Source: Entrophospora sp. SA101
Taxonomy: Eukaryota > Glomeromycota > Glomeromycetes > Entrophosporales > Entrophosporaceae
NCBI GenBank assembly: GCA_958430865.1
Contig: CAUDNR010004491.1
Span: forward strand, 1 to 23,914
Direction: 5' to 3'
DNA length: 23,914 nucleotides
Shown: positions 12,576-23,062 of the stretch, piece by piece
How the letters are laid out: each line of letters begins with the position of its first letter
Position numbering within the stretch: the first letter of the stretch is position 1
The notes under the pieces: model-generated
What the model was told of the DNA's origin: nothing
What the model saw: the letters and a program-made list of their open reading frames with translations, nothing else
Database searches by the model: none
Translations under genes and position numbers: made by a program

Positions 12576-12720
12576 ACGTGGACACACTGATCCTTACTTT
12601 TAATAGTAAGTCATTCAATTTTTTACCAAAATTTTTTTATTATTATACATTGATTTACCGGAAACTACATAAATAGATTACATTTTTTTGGGTCCTGTCT
12701 TTGCAAAATAAATTCTGCGA
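12576..12720. other. Short spacer
   Basis: AT-rich spacer between the foldback element and the helicase remnant. No feature recognised. Confidence 0.4.
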
Positions 12721-12864
12721 GTGACGCAACGCACCATATTACATGTTAATATAGCAGACAACCTGTCCCAGGGAAAAATCTACGTGGCAATGAGCAGAGT
12801 TCCTTCTTTGAGATTTGTTAGATGCCTTTCCGTTTGTTTTCAATCGGTTGTGAAGATGATCTGA
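12721..12864 (+). pseudogene. PIF1-like helicase C-terminal fragment
   Basis: A 47-codon frame ends at a TGA (12862-12864) and contains LSQGKIYVAMSRVPSL, which matches helicase motif VI of PIF1/RecD-like helicases (QxYVAxSRV). A stop lies just upstream in the same frame, so only the extreme C-terminus survives. Such fragments are common as remains of Helitrons or of PIF1-like genes that expanded in these genomes. The source cannot be decided from this scrap. Confidence 0.65.
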
Positions 12865-13009
12865 AAATTTTAATTCGTAATCCTTAATCCTTTAAGTAGG
12901 AGTGTATCTTAAATAATAATACCCATAACCTCCAACCAATTCTAACATAATGCGTGAAGAGTTAAATAAATATGCCAAGAAAAAAGATTTATATGGGCCT
13001 ATTTGTTAT

Positions 13010-13106
13010 AATCATGTATTTTTCCGCAAAAATCATCTGCACCCAACCACCAATAAAATTGGATATTTCCATGATGCTGCGCAAATTTGCGGAAAAATAC
13101 ATGATT
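13010..13106. repeat. 21-bp perfect inverted repeat
   Basis: AATCATGTATTTTTCCGCAAA at 13010-13030 (21 nt) recurs as its exact reverse complement at 13086-13106, enclosing 55 nt. It would form a stable hairpin and may be a small MITE. Confidence 0.8.
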
Positions 13107-13164
13107 TTCTATTTTCTATTTGTTTATTTTATTATTATTTGTTATTAAAAATATTGGAATATCC

Positions 13165-13395
13165 TATACAGAAAGGTTCTTTTTTTGAAATATACAGTAC
13201 CCTACCAATAATGGAAATTTATTTTATAAGCTCAAATTTTTGTTACACCCTCGTAACAACTATCTATATGTGACGATTAAATTTGTGAAGCTTGGGGTGG
13301 TAGGAGTTATGGAATGCTTACCAACTCCAAAAAATAAATTCTTATTTGTCACATAGGTACTGTATATTTCATAAAAAGAACCTTTCTGTATATAG
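13165..13395. mobile_element. MITE with about 38-bp terminal inverted repeats
   Basis: The left arm at 13165-13202 begins TATACAGAAAGGTTC and ends ATATACAGTACC. The right arm at 13356-13395 is its near-exact reverse complement, ending CCTTTCTGTATATAG. The element is about 230 bp with no coding capacity. TA dinucleotides flank the CAGAAAGG ends, as expected for a Tc1/mariner-type MITE with a TA target site. It lies about 190 bp upstream of the start codon at 13586, so it may form part of that gene's promoter. Confidence 0.7.
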
Positions 13396-13585
13396 GATGA
13401 CCCAAAAATATAATGGCATTGAAAATCAAGTGAATTCTTTCGCAGATCATTTAATTATCCGCATATTGATTAATGTCGTGTTTCTCAAAAAATTATCTTT
13501 TAGTGAATTCATTTGCAATATAACAATAATGATGATAAATACGTTGTCAATTCGACGATTTTTTTTATTTCCTTTAATTAAAAAA

Positions 13586-16500
13586 ATGAGTGATAATATT
13601 GAAGGGAGTACTCTTAACCAAATTACTATTGAAAATGGTGACTCACCGACGCTGACTGACATTAAAAGACTAGGTTGGGACGAGTTTAAATATGAACTCG
13701 AGCTTAACCAAGAAAGCAAATATGAAGAACAAATCGATGAAATAGATTATAGTCCCAATCATGAATTTTTTGTAACTCATTGTAGAAAAGGCAGAATCAT
13801 CATTTTATGGAAAGTTAGGGGAAAACATTTAAGTTGTTCTAAAATTTATAAGTATAGTAAGGAATTTGTCAAATCTAAGCTTTCTATCAATGAAATTTCT
13901 GATAAAGACAAATCCGATAATCCTAAAGACAAACCCAAGGTTTATATCAATGAAATTTCTAATAATCAATGTGTAGTTATACAAAGTGAATATTGCTGTA
14001 AGTAATTAATTTACTTTAATTTTTTAAAAAAATAAACTCTTAAAAACAATTTTAATATTTTTTTTCAGTATTGTTCAATCTGGAAAAAGGAAAAATCATC
14101 GAGTATCCTAAGAAGATTGGAAACAAAATCAAAAAAGATAACGAAGGAAAAGGTTCGCGTTTTGAAAAAAAAAAAGACAACGAAAAAGACAAAAAAGAAA
14201 AGGACACAAGAGTTATTTTCCAGAAAAATAGCGAGTCAAAAGAAACCCCTAAATTAATGATGTTGAGAAGAAGCAATAAAGATGAAAAAAAATATAAAAT
14301 ATATTCCATGGAATATAACAGCAATGCCGATGACCATTTAGAACTTCTCGATACACATAATATTTATAGTGATGAAACCCCAAAGATTTATTACGATGAC
14401 AATCATTTTCTTGCTGCTGCTAGTCATTCATTGATATCGGAATGGAATTATTGCTATAAAGGTTACAATTACAAACAAAATTATTACTTAAAATATAATG
14501 ATTATATTGTTCTTAATAAACAAAATAAGGCGGAAGAAGCTTTGATGGTGGCTGATTATCGTCGAAATTCAAAGCTAGTAGTCTACTCATTAGAGCGTAA
14601 TATAACAGTTTCATCATGTGAGTAGTTATTATATACAGTACATAATTAATATTATTCTCTTTATTTATAATAATAATTCTTATTTTAAATATAAATCCAT
14701 TTATAGTCGAATTTAAGGAAGAAGTTCATATTAAAAAAGTAGATTTCGTTTATGTGGACAACGGCACATTTGGATGTCAGGTAACAGAAAAAGATTTATC
14801 AGACTTGGAAAATGATGAACATAAAATCAATAATATTTCGGAAAAATATTGGAAATCAGAATATTTAGCAAAATTGAAAGATAAAAAAGATAAAATCAAA
14901 AAAAAAATCAACAATTTGAATCAAAAAGAAAAAGATTATCTAACAAAATTAGAAAATGAAATCAAAAGAATTAATGACATTTTGAATCCACCAACAACAG
15001 AAACAGTAGTAGAAGAAGAATCAACAGAATTAGAAAATAATGATATTTTGAATTCATATTGGACATCAGCAAAGAAACAAGAGAAATTGACAAAATTAAA
15101 AGAGAAATTTGCAAGATTAAAAAAATTAAAATTTAAGGAGTTTTTGTTGGTCATATATTTTGATAAAGAAAATGGAGAAAATAATTGTGTGTTAATGGAC
15201 CCTTACAATCTTGACCTTGATCCTACCACTTCTGTAAATATCACACACATTTTTAATGAATATGATAAGATGAATAAGAATATTATATTTGGACCAATTG
15301 TAGATAACAATTGTATTGTCATGGCTAGTGATGTTCGTATTTGCACTAAAGAACTCATTAATGATAAAGTGTCAGAAGAAATTAAGAAGTTTAAATTAAA
15401 AAATTATAAAATTTATTATATGAGTCAACAATTGTATAAAATGTACAATAAAATACTTGCAAGTATTGAAGGATTGAAACCTCCTGTTGACTATGATGAA
15501 AACAAAAAATACCAAACAATTAGTAAACTAATTAAAAAAAAGATTAAAGATCTCATTGCTAATAATGAGTATAAGGGACTATATGCAAACCCTATCATTG
15601 AAGATGGAAAGGATTATAAATGGACCATAACTCATAATAAAGAATTTCAACGTATAAATATAAGAGTTCTAAACAAAGACAAAAAAAACAGCAACAGTGG
15701 TAGTGAATATGATAGTGAATATGATTTATCACATGATGAAACATTCATTAAATGCAAGTTATTTCATGATGGCTTGATCTTAATAACAACAAATTATATA
15801 CAAATTTTTGCTGTTGATGATGAAAAAAAATTAATATATGTTAGATATATTAAAAGTCATAACTTGAGTATAGAAAGTTTAAAAAAAAACATCAAGTCTA
15901 TTGAAAAAGATTACGAAGGTTATATATTTGATGTTGATCATTTTTTTGAAGAAATTAATAAAAATTACACCAGCAAAGATCAAATCAAAAGTCAAATCCA
16001 AATACAAATCCAAATTTTTAGGCACCCTTATAGAGAGATGATTCAATACTTGACAAAAGATTTCTATTATCTCACCAAATATGGAGATGTGGTTTTAAGT
16101 GAAGCATTAAAAGTAAAAAATGAATTTTTTGTAAAAGAAGTGATTGAGTCATGTCTTGAACAGTTTATAAAAGATGTTGAATCAAACATCAGTCTATTAA
16201 AAATTATTATTGTTAAACTACCACAATTAGACAGAAGTTATCAAAAATTAATCTCAGAATTTTTTGTTCAAAATTCAGCAATGTTACTTCAATTTGATGA
16301 CAAGGTTGCTTTTTCTAGGTTATTTAATCAAGCCAAACCCCATGAAATATTCATTTTCCAATCTAGTAGATTTTGGCATTTCTATTTTTATAGATATTTT
16401 TTTAGATTTGTTAGAGATTCTTTATATAAAAAAATTTTATTATGTTCAAAGTGGGTTTTTAAAATTAGTGAACTTGAAAGTGAAAAGGCTTGTGTGATGC

Positions 16501-17943
16501 TTTTAATTCCCTTCCCAGGATTTATGAATTACAGTAGTAATTATAATCCTGTATGGGAAATGATTAAACCAGAATCAAACATTTTTGTTGAATCAGAAAA
16601 TTTAGAAATTTATAAGCATTGGAATGGAAAATTTATCTTGGATTACAAGTGGAACCATTTTGGAAGAAAATATCACATAGGAATATCAATTATTTATACA
16701 ATATTTTTATTGAGTTTTGCTATTCCTACCACTAGTAACCCAGATGACTTTTCTGACATTGCAAAAAAAAAATCATTGATTGCATGTATTGCAATTGGTT
16801 CATTTTTCATGAGTATTGAAATCAGACAGTTTATTTGGGGAGGGATGAGTTATGTAAGAGATCTTTGGAATATTTTTGGTAAGAAGTATTTTTTTGTGAT
16901 TTGCTAAAATAGAATTTTTTTAATATTAATTATTACTATTGATATTAGATCTTGGTGCTTTTTTGTTACCAATTACTGCATCAGCCCTTTGGTTGCATTA
17001 TGACACACCACCAGAAATATGGATGATTTCATTGGCTAATTTATTATTAGATTTGAGATTCATGTTATTATTTAGAGCTTTTAGATATTTTGGTGTTTAT
17101 TATGCAATAATTCTTGGAGTGGCACAAAATGTCTTTTCATTTTTGTTGATATTGTTTTTAATTGTTTTAAGTTTTTCACATTCATTATACATAGCATTAA
17201 GACCAACTGAACAATATGATCTAGATGTACCTCCTACCAATAATGATGATCCCAACAATCCTTGGAATCTTGTTGATAATTATGCCATATTTACAGATAA
17301 CATATATAATGACTCTTCATATTTTGTGAAAAAGCCTGATGATACAGTCAACATGTTTGCTTATTTTCCTACTTCAATTCTGGCAATGTATAATTTCCTT
17401 ACAGGTAAGTAAATAAACAAGTTTTTTTTAATGATAATAATAATATATAATTTTTTCTTAATAAAAAATATGCATTACTATTATAGGTGACAATAGTGCA
17501 CTTGGAGCTTGGTCACCTGTTGAAAATTATTATCTAGTAATATTAGTAGTGACATTTTCATTCATAGTAGTTATATATTTGATGAACTTATTTATTGGCT
17601 TGCTTAGTAATGAAATTGAAAAAAATAATACAGAAGAAGCATTCTTGGCTGAGAGAGCAAAGGTTATCAGAGAGATTGAATTATTTTATTTATTTCCCAA
17701 TCAACGGAGATGGAGAGATTGGTTCCCAGATATTTTGTAAATATAGTACAAATTTATATATAAATATAATTTATCTTTAAATTTTCTTGAAAAATAATTT
17801 AATTTTTTTGTTTTATTAGATGTTATTCAGTTCCAATTGAAGATATTCAGAAAAAAATTAAAGAAATTGATGATTCAGAACACGAAACGTTTATTTCTGA
17901 GAAAGTCAGAGACCTTGTTGAAGCTCCTGAAAAATGCGATTAG
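13586..17943 (+). CDS. TRP-like six-transmembrane ion channel with propeller-like and coiled-coil N-terminus
   Basis: Six exons close in phase: 13586-13997, 14069-14617, 14707-16878, 16949-17404, 17487-17736 and 17820-17943 (1320 aa). MSDNIEG was chosen as the start because the open frame further upstream (from 13346) runs into MITE sequence. The N-terminal part has WD40/propeller-like pieces (IDYSPNHEFFVTH and IILWKV near residues 50-85) and a lysine-rich coiled coil near residues 360-410. The channel part has S1 about 978-993, S2 about 1010-1026, S3 from about 1045, an Arg-bearing S4 (LRFMLLFRAFRYFG), S5, a pore-loop candidate FLTGDNSALG (about 1194-1203), and S6 with YLMNLFIGLLSNEI, resembling TRPV/polycystin S6. 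It is probably a cation channel in a membrane. Large families of such proteins occur in Glomeromycotina (from memory). The ion is unknown. The tail is cut at 17941; see the separate entry. Confidence 0.8.
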
Positions 17944-18179
17944 GACCAAGTCATAGATAAAATTGAAAAAGTCGAAGAAAATATCAATAATAGGTTTGAA
18001 TTGTTGAATCAGGATCAAGTCAAAGAGAAAATTGAAGAAATTGAAAAAAGTATGAAGAAATTGTTAAATGGTGGTGTGCGAATCAAATCAAAAAGAAATT
18101 TGAATAAATCGAAAAAAAAAACGTGAATAGTAATTTTAAGGAATTATTAGATGAATTCAAAAAAATCAAAATCGAATAA
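17944..18179 (+). pseudogene. Decayed coiled-coil tail of the channel gene
   Basis: After the TAG at 17941-17943, the same frame continues with a heptad-like coiled coil (DQVIDKIEKVEENINN, then NQDQVKEKIEEIEKSMKK) to about 18066. The reading then fits a second frame (CANQIKKKFE, TAA at 18105-18107, then IEKKNVNSNFKELLDEF) and ends at TAA 18177-18179. The contexts DQ-TAG-like and FE-TAA-IEKK suggest that both internal stops arose from CAG or CAA glutamine codons by C-to-T change, plus one frameshift near 18066. The current protein probably lacks about 75 residues that its ancestor had. Confidence 0.65.
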
Positions 18180-18400
18180 TTGTATTCGGATGCGAATTCC
18201 GATTTGCTTAATTTTTAATATTAAATAAAGGAAATAGATTTTGTTTTGTTTTTAAAATCAAAAGGTTGTTATTAATGATTGGCCAAACATACTAAAAATA
18301 TAGTTCTTACCAAAATTGTAATTCTTATCATCTTATCAGATCATCCAATTTAGCAAAAAGTTTAGAGTTTAGGTATTAGCATCAGTTTCATGAATTTAAA
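18180..18400. other. 3' flank of the channel gene
   Basis: AT-rich sequence with AATAAA-like hexamers (for example ATTAAATAAAGG near 18220-18231) that could serve as polyadenylation signals. No gene seen. Confidence 0.4.
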
Positions 18401-18733
18401 ATGTTATCCACATTAATGGTACTATTTCCTCGCCAGCTTTTGAATGGGAGCCTAATATATATCAGAATAGCCCATAAGGATGATTATCTGAAAATGGCTA
18501 CACCAATCATCAGAAAATTATACAATTGTCATTTTCTAGCATATCAGATCTTAGGGATGACTGGTGCATGCATTGGCTGCAAGAAGATGGAACAATAAAG
18601 AGTTGAAAGACACCAATTCATTCCTGCTGCAAAACGTGTCAAATTAGATACTTTATTGATAAGACCATGCATGGTGGGTGAAAATGAAGTTGTTTATATG
18701 GAGGGAGGATGCTATGTCAAAGGAAAAAAGTAA
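18401..18733 (+). pseudogene. Unidentified protein remnant with internal stop
   Basis: One frame runs from ATG 18401 to TAA 18731-18733 with a single internal TAA at 18596-18598. It includes ATPIIRKLYNCHFLAYQIL and CIGCKKMEQ before the stop, and RVERHQFIPAAKRVKLD and LLIRPCMVGENEVVYMEGG after it. The amino-acid mix on both sides looks coding. The internal TAA follows a glutamine codon and may itself be a former CAA. I do not recognise the family. Confidence 0.35.
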
Positions 18734-19528
18734 AGTTGGAATTGCCGCAGAAGTTTTCAAAAACATTAATTACAAACTATTTAAAAACATAAAAAGCTAA
18801 ATCACTAGAATTACGCTTCATTCTTCAAATCTAGATTATTACTGTCTCACATGACATTCTCAACAATCAAGGAATATTAATATTAAATATATAGACCTCT
18901 TTCAACTAAATTTTTGATTCACATAAAATTTTGGTATAACGAATATTAAATGCAATTTTCTTATGTGTCTGTCCCATAAATTCGTTGAACGAGATTGGAC
19001 TGTAGAACTTGAACTAAAGATATTGACCACAATTAGGGATGGAAACGGTGTGATTCAGTTTATAAACCATCAGTTTGACAAACGAACTGAACGTTTATAA
19101 TTTTGTAATCACAATAAGTTTATTTTATTTATTAATACAAAAATAAATAATTTATATAAACAAAAGAATCGGAATGCACGTTCCAATTTATACCATATTA
19201 ATATGTAGCTTAGATTTTGGCAAAAAAAGATTTTTTTTTGGTTTTATTTAATAATTATGATTAATTTATAATCGAAACACAAGGTTATGAGAGTTAGTCT
19301 ATCAAACGATTGATCTTTCTATCAGACTTAGGTTCAATTGTGACGCTTGCTTTTGAATGAATAGTCTATCGATTTGAAAAATAAATACAGTGGCTTCATA
19401 TTTTTCTCTATGGTGTATCCTTGTGATATTTCGTGCAATTATTTTACTTGGTCTCGTTTCTTTATTTTTATCCATTGACACTTATTATTGTTACGTAGGA
19501 TTCTAATTCTGACCAATTGACTCCCACA
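18734..19528. other. Spacer, no gene identified
   Basis: AT-rich DNA. A short imperfect inverted motif, TTCAGTTTATA with CGAACTGAA, lies at about 19054-19092. Nothing else is supported. Confidence 0.4.
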
Positions 19529-19717
19529 TCACCTATCTCTATTTTGAAGATTTAAGAGTGCTTCCATTAATTTGTCTTCTTCACGGTTCATATTACAACG
19601 AACTGGTCCCTTCTTCTCCTTTATTACCAGGCATCTTCCTTTTTTCTGAAATACAGATTTGTAATTCATAAACCTTTCCAATAATTGTTCCATTTTCATA
19701 TGGATATTTATTGACAT
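19529..19717 (-). pseudogene. Relic of the unidentified repeated protein family (copy B)
   Basis: This frame carries FQKKGRCLVIKEKKG, parallel to FQENRKRLLVIKKEGK in copy A at 9288-9731. The DNA around both shares CTTTATTACCAGG, CTGTTTTCTTGAAATA-like and AATTCAT blocks in the same order. The copy is short and diverged. The frame appears to switch after EKKG relative to copy A, so the remainder (PVRCNMNREEDKLMEALL) may not be the ancestral reading. Confidence 0.4.
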
Positions 19718-20468
19718 TGATTGTTATCTCCTCCTGTCTACATTGAGATTTATCACTGCGAGCGGTTTTCCAAACTTAATTCTCAATTCTTATGACTGTC
19801 TAGTGTAATTGGTATTATTTTCCTTTTGATAGTTGTATTAAAATACATGGCAGTAACCCGAATCATTTCAGCATTAAGGTGATGAGAAAGTTCAAGCTTA
19901 GCCCGGATACACAGCATGTTATAGTTGCTCGAAGGTAACGTCTGCATTTAGTTTTGGTAAATCAGTAACAATAAAGTATGGTGATGTTAATGCAGATATT
20001 AATGGTTTTTTTTATCTGTTTTTATTTCGATATCTTTTTTTCTTCTATCAAGGTTATTAACTCGGAATGGAATTGATTGGTGGCATGTTTGATGTTGATT
20101 CAGTCTGTTGATCAGTTCCAATCTTGTCTTTGGAATAGAATTCAGCTGATGAAACCTTAATTCTTATTCTTTTTTCCGCTTAGTTCATTAGGCAAATGGT
20201 TATATTGGATGCCATATCTGCTAGCGTTGAATGAGTTTCTCTGATGATATTATTGTTGTTATTATTACTACTATTATCATTATGGTTCGAGTTTGGATGA
20301 CGAAATCTCTCTTTTTTTTTGTCGCACGACTAAAATAAATGGGACAAAATAGGAATTTTACATTTTGAGGAATTTGAGGAATTTGACGAAAATGATGAAA
20401 ATGACGAAATCAATTATTTTAAATTATTTACATTTTTGTTCAAGGAGCAAATTAAAAAAATAAAATTC
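19718..20468. other. Spacer, no gene identified
   Basis: AT-rich DNA with short low-complexity runs: (TTA)-like at 20250-20284 and a GAGGAATTTGACGAAAATGA-like purine repeat at about 20368-20410. No coding region is supported. Confidence 0.4.
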
Positions 20469-20810
20469 ATGATGTCAAATTCTAATTCACCAATTACTTC
20501 TCATATAACGCGAATTTACAAATATTAAATTTAGATAATATATCTGAAAGTTCATTTAACAATAATCAAGAATTAGCTCCAGGACGTCCTGTATCTGGTG
20601 TATGAAAAAAGTAAAAGGACATTACTCAGCATCTCGCAAAAAATTCTCCAAAAATCTGGAACGCATTTTAAACCCAAGGTACATTTAGCTAATGAATGTC
20701 CTGGATGTCATTATTCTATTTTTCGTTTTTATTTGGATGAAATTAACAATCAACAAAACAATGAAATTCTCAAGCTCTTTTGTCAAACTTTTATGAAGGC
20801 ACTGTTCTAA
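20469..20810 (+). pseudogene. hAT-type transposase N-terminus, broken
   Basis: Fragments in three frames line up in the order of a BED-zinc-finger hAT transposase. They are NSNSPITSHITRIYKY (from 20469), LDNISESSFNNNQELAPGRPVSGV followed by TGA where a Trp is usual, GHYSASRKKFSKNLE, and VHLANECPGCHYSIFRFYLDEI. The GRPxSxVW, GHYSA and HLANECPxC blocks are typical of hAT-related families in these fungi (from memory). At least three frame changes and one stop make it non-functional. The catalytic core is absent. Confidence 0.5.
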
Positions 20811-22142
20811 CTGACCAAAGAAAATATTCAATCGATTTTGACTTTTGCCCTCATCACTTTTGTCACATTTCGTCACCATGTGCCCCGTTTGACGAAATAT
20901 TTTTTAACTCTAAAATATTTTCGTCGCCCAACCTTGTTATGGTTCGGCGGTCTTGGATTGGACATTTTACTATTATTAGTGTTGTGACTTGCCATTATCA
21001 TTTGGTAATATAAGCATTGTACGTTCTTTTTAGAAAACTTAAAAAAATGTTTTTAGCCAAAATTATAATAAAATTGTAAACAATCTTATTCACAAAATGA
21101 TAAAAAAAATATATACGTGTCTTTGAATATTGTACTATTATTATAGTTTTTGAGACATTTTGCACATGGCTGTTATATTATTATTGTGACTACCGTAACT
21201 ATTAATGCTGTTGTTTGTAAATCTATGATCGGGCTTATTGCTATTATAATTATTATTACTATCGTTGTCCTGAAGGAGACAACTTCTATTGGAATAGCTG
21301 GTTGATCACATCGATAAAAACAAGCCCCCACGCATCCTCTAGTTGGTTTGAATTTATCATCCAGAAAGTTGGTTATCAAAGTAATTTATCCCTATGGTCA
21401 TTTTGGGCTACATTTCCAGGTGTCATTAATTTGATTTGCAAAATAAGCATACAAAGCTCCTTCTTTAAAAATATGCCATTTCAAAGGTTTCAGCTAGAGA
21501 TGCGCCACGCACAGTGTGTGCGCGCATAGTTCTCATGTTGTATTACATAGCATGCATGTACAAGTTTCTCCATATTAATACATAATGGTCAATTATAAAA
21601 TAGTGTAAATATATATTGTTTTAGTTGTTAAGACTTTTTCCTTACTTAAATATTGAGGTTTTTTTCTTAATATACATATAGTTATATTTTTAATTCAATA
21701 AGTATAACATTCTTGAAATTATGATATTATTTTTAATGTCAATTATTAATAAATATAAGTATTTTTGTAGACATTAATTAATAAATATTTCTAGTTAAAG
21801 AATATATATATAAATATGCTATTTGATTTTTTTAAAGGCCAACATTATTGCGCATTCATGACAATTCTCTGTGTACCATTACTATTATTATCTCTTAAAT
21901 GATAACGCGAAATGATTTTTTGATCACTTATTGGCCAATTTAACGACCTGCAAAGTAAAAATAGTCAATCGACAAACTTTTAAGGAAAATTTTACGAAAA
22001 CCACAAGGACAACAACCGAATTTTTATTCACATATCAAACAGCTGAATCTCAAAGATCATTTTCGTATTAGGAAGTGATACCTTCAGAAAAAGTTTTTTA
22101 TAACAGAAAAAAAATTTCGGCCATCAATAGCCAAAAAACCGT
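20811..22142. other. Spacer with a small tagged palindrome
   Basis: No gene found. ATTTCGTC and GACGAAAT face each other at about 20868-20900, followed by TTTTCGTCG at 20919-20927. This may be a scrap of the TTCGTCGA repeat family. An imperfect ATT-rich tract lies at 21175-21262. The tagged palindrome at 21494-21522 is listed separately. Confidence 0.4.
21494..21522. repeat. Tagged palindrome (element B)
   Basis: CTAGAGATGCGCC at 21494-21506 is followed by the inverted pair CGCACA/TGTGCG (21508-21522) and then GCGCATAG. The tag matches elements A, C, D and E; the preceding TTTCAG also appears next to the tag in C and D. Confidence 0.5.
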
Positions 22143-22501
22143 TTAAGGGATAATACTAATACACTATATGCATTATATGCACTATATGCATTATGTGCAC
22201 TATGCGCACTATGCGCATAGTGCGTGAAAAAAAATCAGGGCTACTATGAATGGCACATCTCTAGTTTCAGCATGGCAACGTATTAAGTAGGAATGGACTT
22301 ACTGCAAGAAATAATTATATTATCCGGGTCAAAATTACCAGAATTTTGCCTATACTAATGCTAATTTTGATTCAGCATAAGTTTTATATAAACCTCTTTA
22401 TACTAATACGGTCAAACCATTGTTTCAACGAATCTTGTTTCCAATGAATGAACGTTAAGTAGAATTTTTAGTAGAATTGATCACGTTACAACTAATTCAC
22501 A
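22143..22501. repeat. 359-bp tandem duplication, unit 1 (contains element C)
   Basis: By eye this is identical to 22502-22860. The unit starts TTAAGGGATAATACTAATAC and ends ACTAATTCACA. It holds a ladder of TATGCAC/TATGCAT steps leading to a 20-bp perfect palindrome (22205-22224, centre CTATGC/GCATAG), a run of eight A's, and the tag in reverse (GGCACATCTCTAG, 22252-22264). Confidence 0.95.
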
Positions 22502-22860
22502 TTAAGGGATAATACTAATACACTATATGCATTATATGCACTATATGCATTATGTGCACTATGCGCACTATGCGCATAGTGCGTGAAAAAAAATCAGGGC
22601 TACTATGAATGGCACATCTCTAGTTTCAGCATGGCAACGTATTAAGTAGGAATGGACTTACTGCAAGAAATAATTATATTATCCGGGTCAAAATTACCAG
22701 AATTTTGCCTATACTAATGCTAATTTTGATTCAGCATAAGTTTTATATAAACCTCTTTATACTAATACGGTCAAACCATTGTTTCAACGAATCTTGTTTC
22801 CAATGAATGAACGTTAAGTAGAATTTTTAGTAGAATTGATCACGTTACAACTAATTCACA
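22502..22860. repeat. 359-bp tandem duplication, unit 2 (contains element D)
   Basis: Head-to-tail second copy at an offset of exactly 359. The copies part at the next base after the unit, apart from one shared T at the joint. The reverse tag is at 22611-22623. Absence of any difference means a very recent event or an assembly artefact. Confidence 0.95.
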
Positions 22861-22885
22861 TGAAATAAAGAGCAAAATATTAATT

Positions 22886-23062
22886 ATGACGCATAAAATA
22901 TTTCAAAATGAAAATAAAAAAATTTATTACTACAAATCTAATAACTCTCTTAATGAAACTTTTAAAACTGCACTTAATTTTCTCGAGCAAAACAATTTAC
23001 AAGCGGATTATAATGAATTGAAGGCCTTTAACAAATTTTTTGTAGAGCTTGAAACCGGCTAA
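22886..23062 (+). CDS. Small hypothetical protein, 58 aa
   Basis: The frame begins MTHKIFQNENKKIYYYKSNN and ends FFVELETG. It has a balanced, helix-forming composition with LNFLEQNNL and DYNELKAF, unlike random frames nearby. It could be a complete small gene, the first exon of a longer one, or a relic. It begins 25 bp after the end of the tandem duplication. I recall similar openings in hypothetical proteins of these fungi but assign no function. Confidence 0.35.
   Translation: MTHKIFQNENKKIYYYKSNNSLNETFKTALNFLEQNNLQADYNELKAFNKFFVELETG

Noticed and set aside
12338..12676. Overlapping frames encoding MIVDEMIVDE and HFVDNHF-type repeats
   Set aside because: Same reason: several frames on both strands stay open because the repeat unit is mostly 15 bp.
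13346..13585. 80-codon N-terminal extension of the channel gene
   Set aside because: The frame is open by chance through the MITE arm and hydrophobic AT-rich sequence; the family-like start is MSDNIEG at 13586.
19281..19345. tRNA-like stretch with a GGTTCAATTGT box
   Set aside because: The B-box-like part is weak, I could not fold a cloverleaf, and there is no acceptor stem; at most a very old tRNA-derived repeat.
20685..20879. Minus-strand 64-codon frame
   Set aside because: It is a shadow of the hAT remnant on the plus strand.
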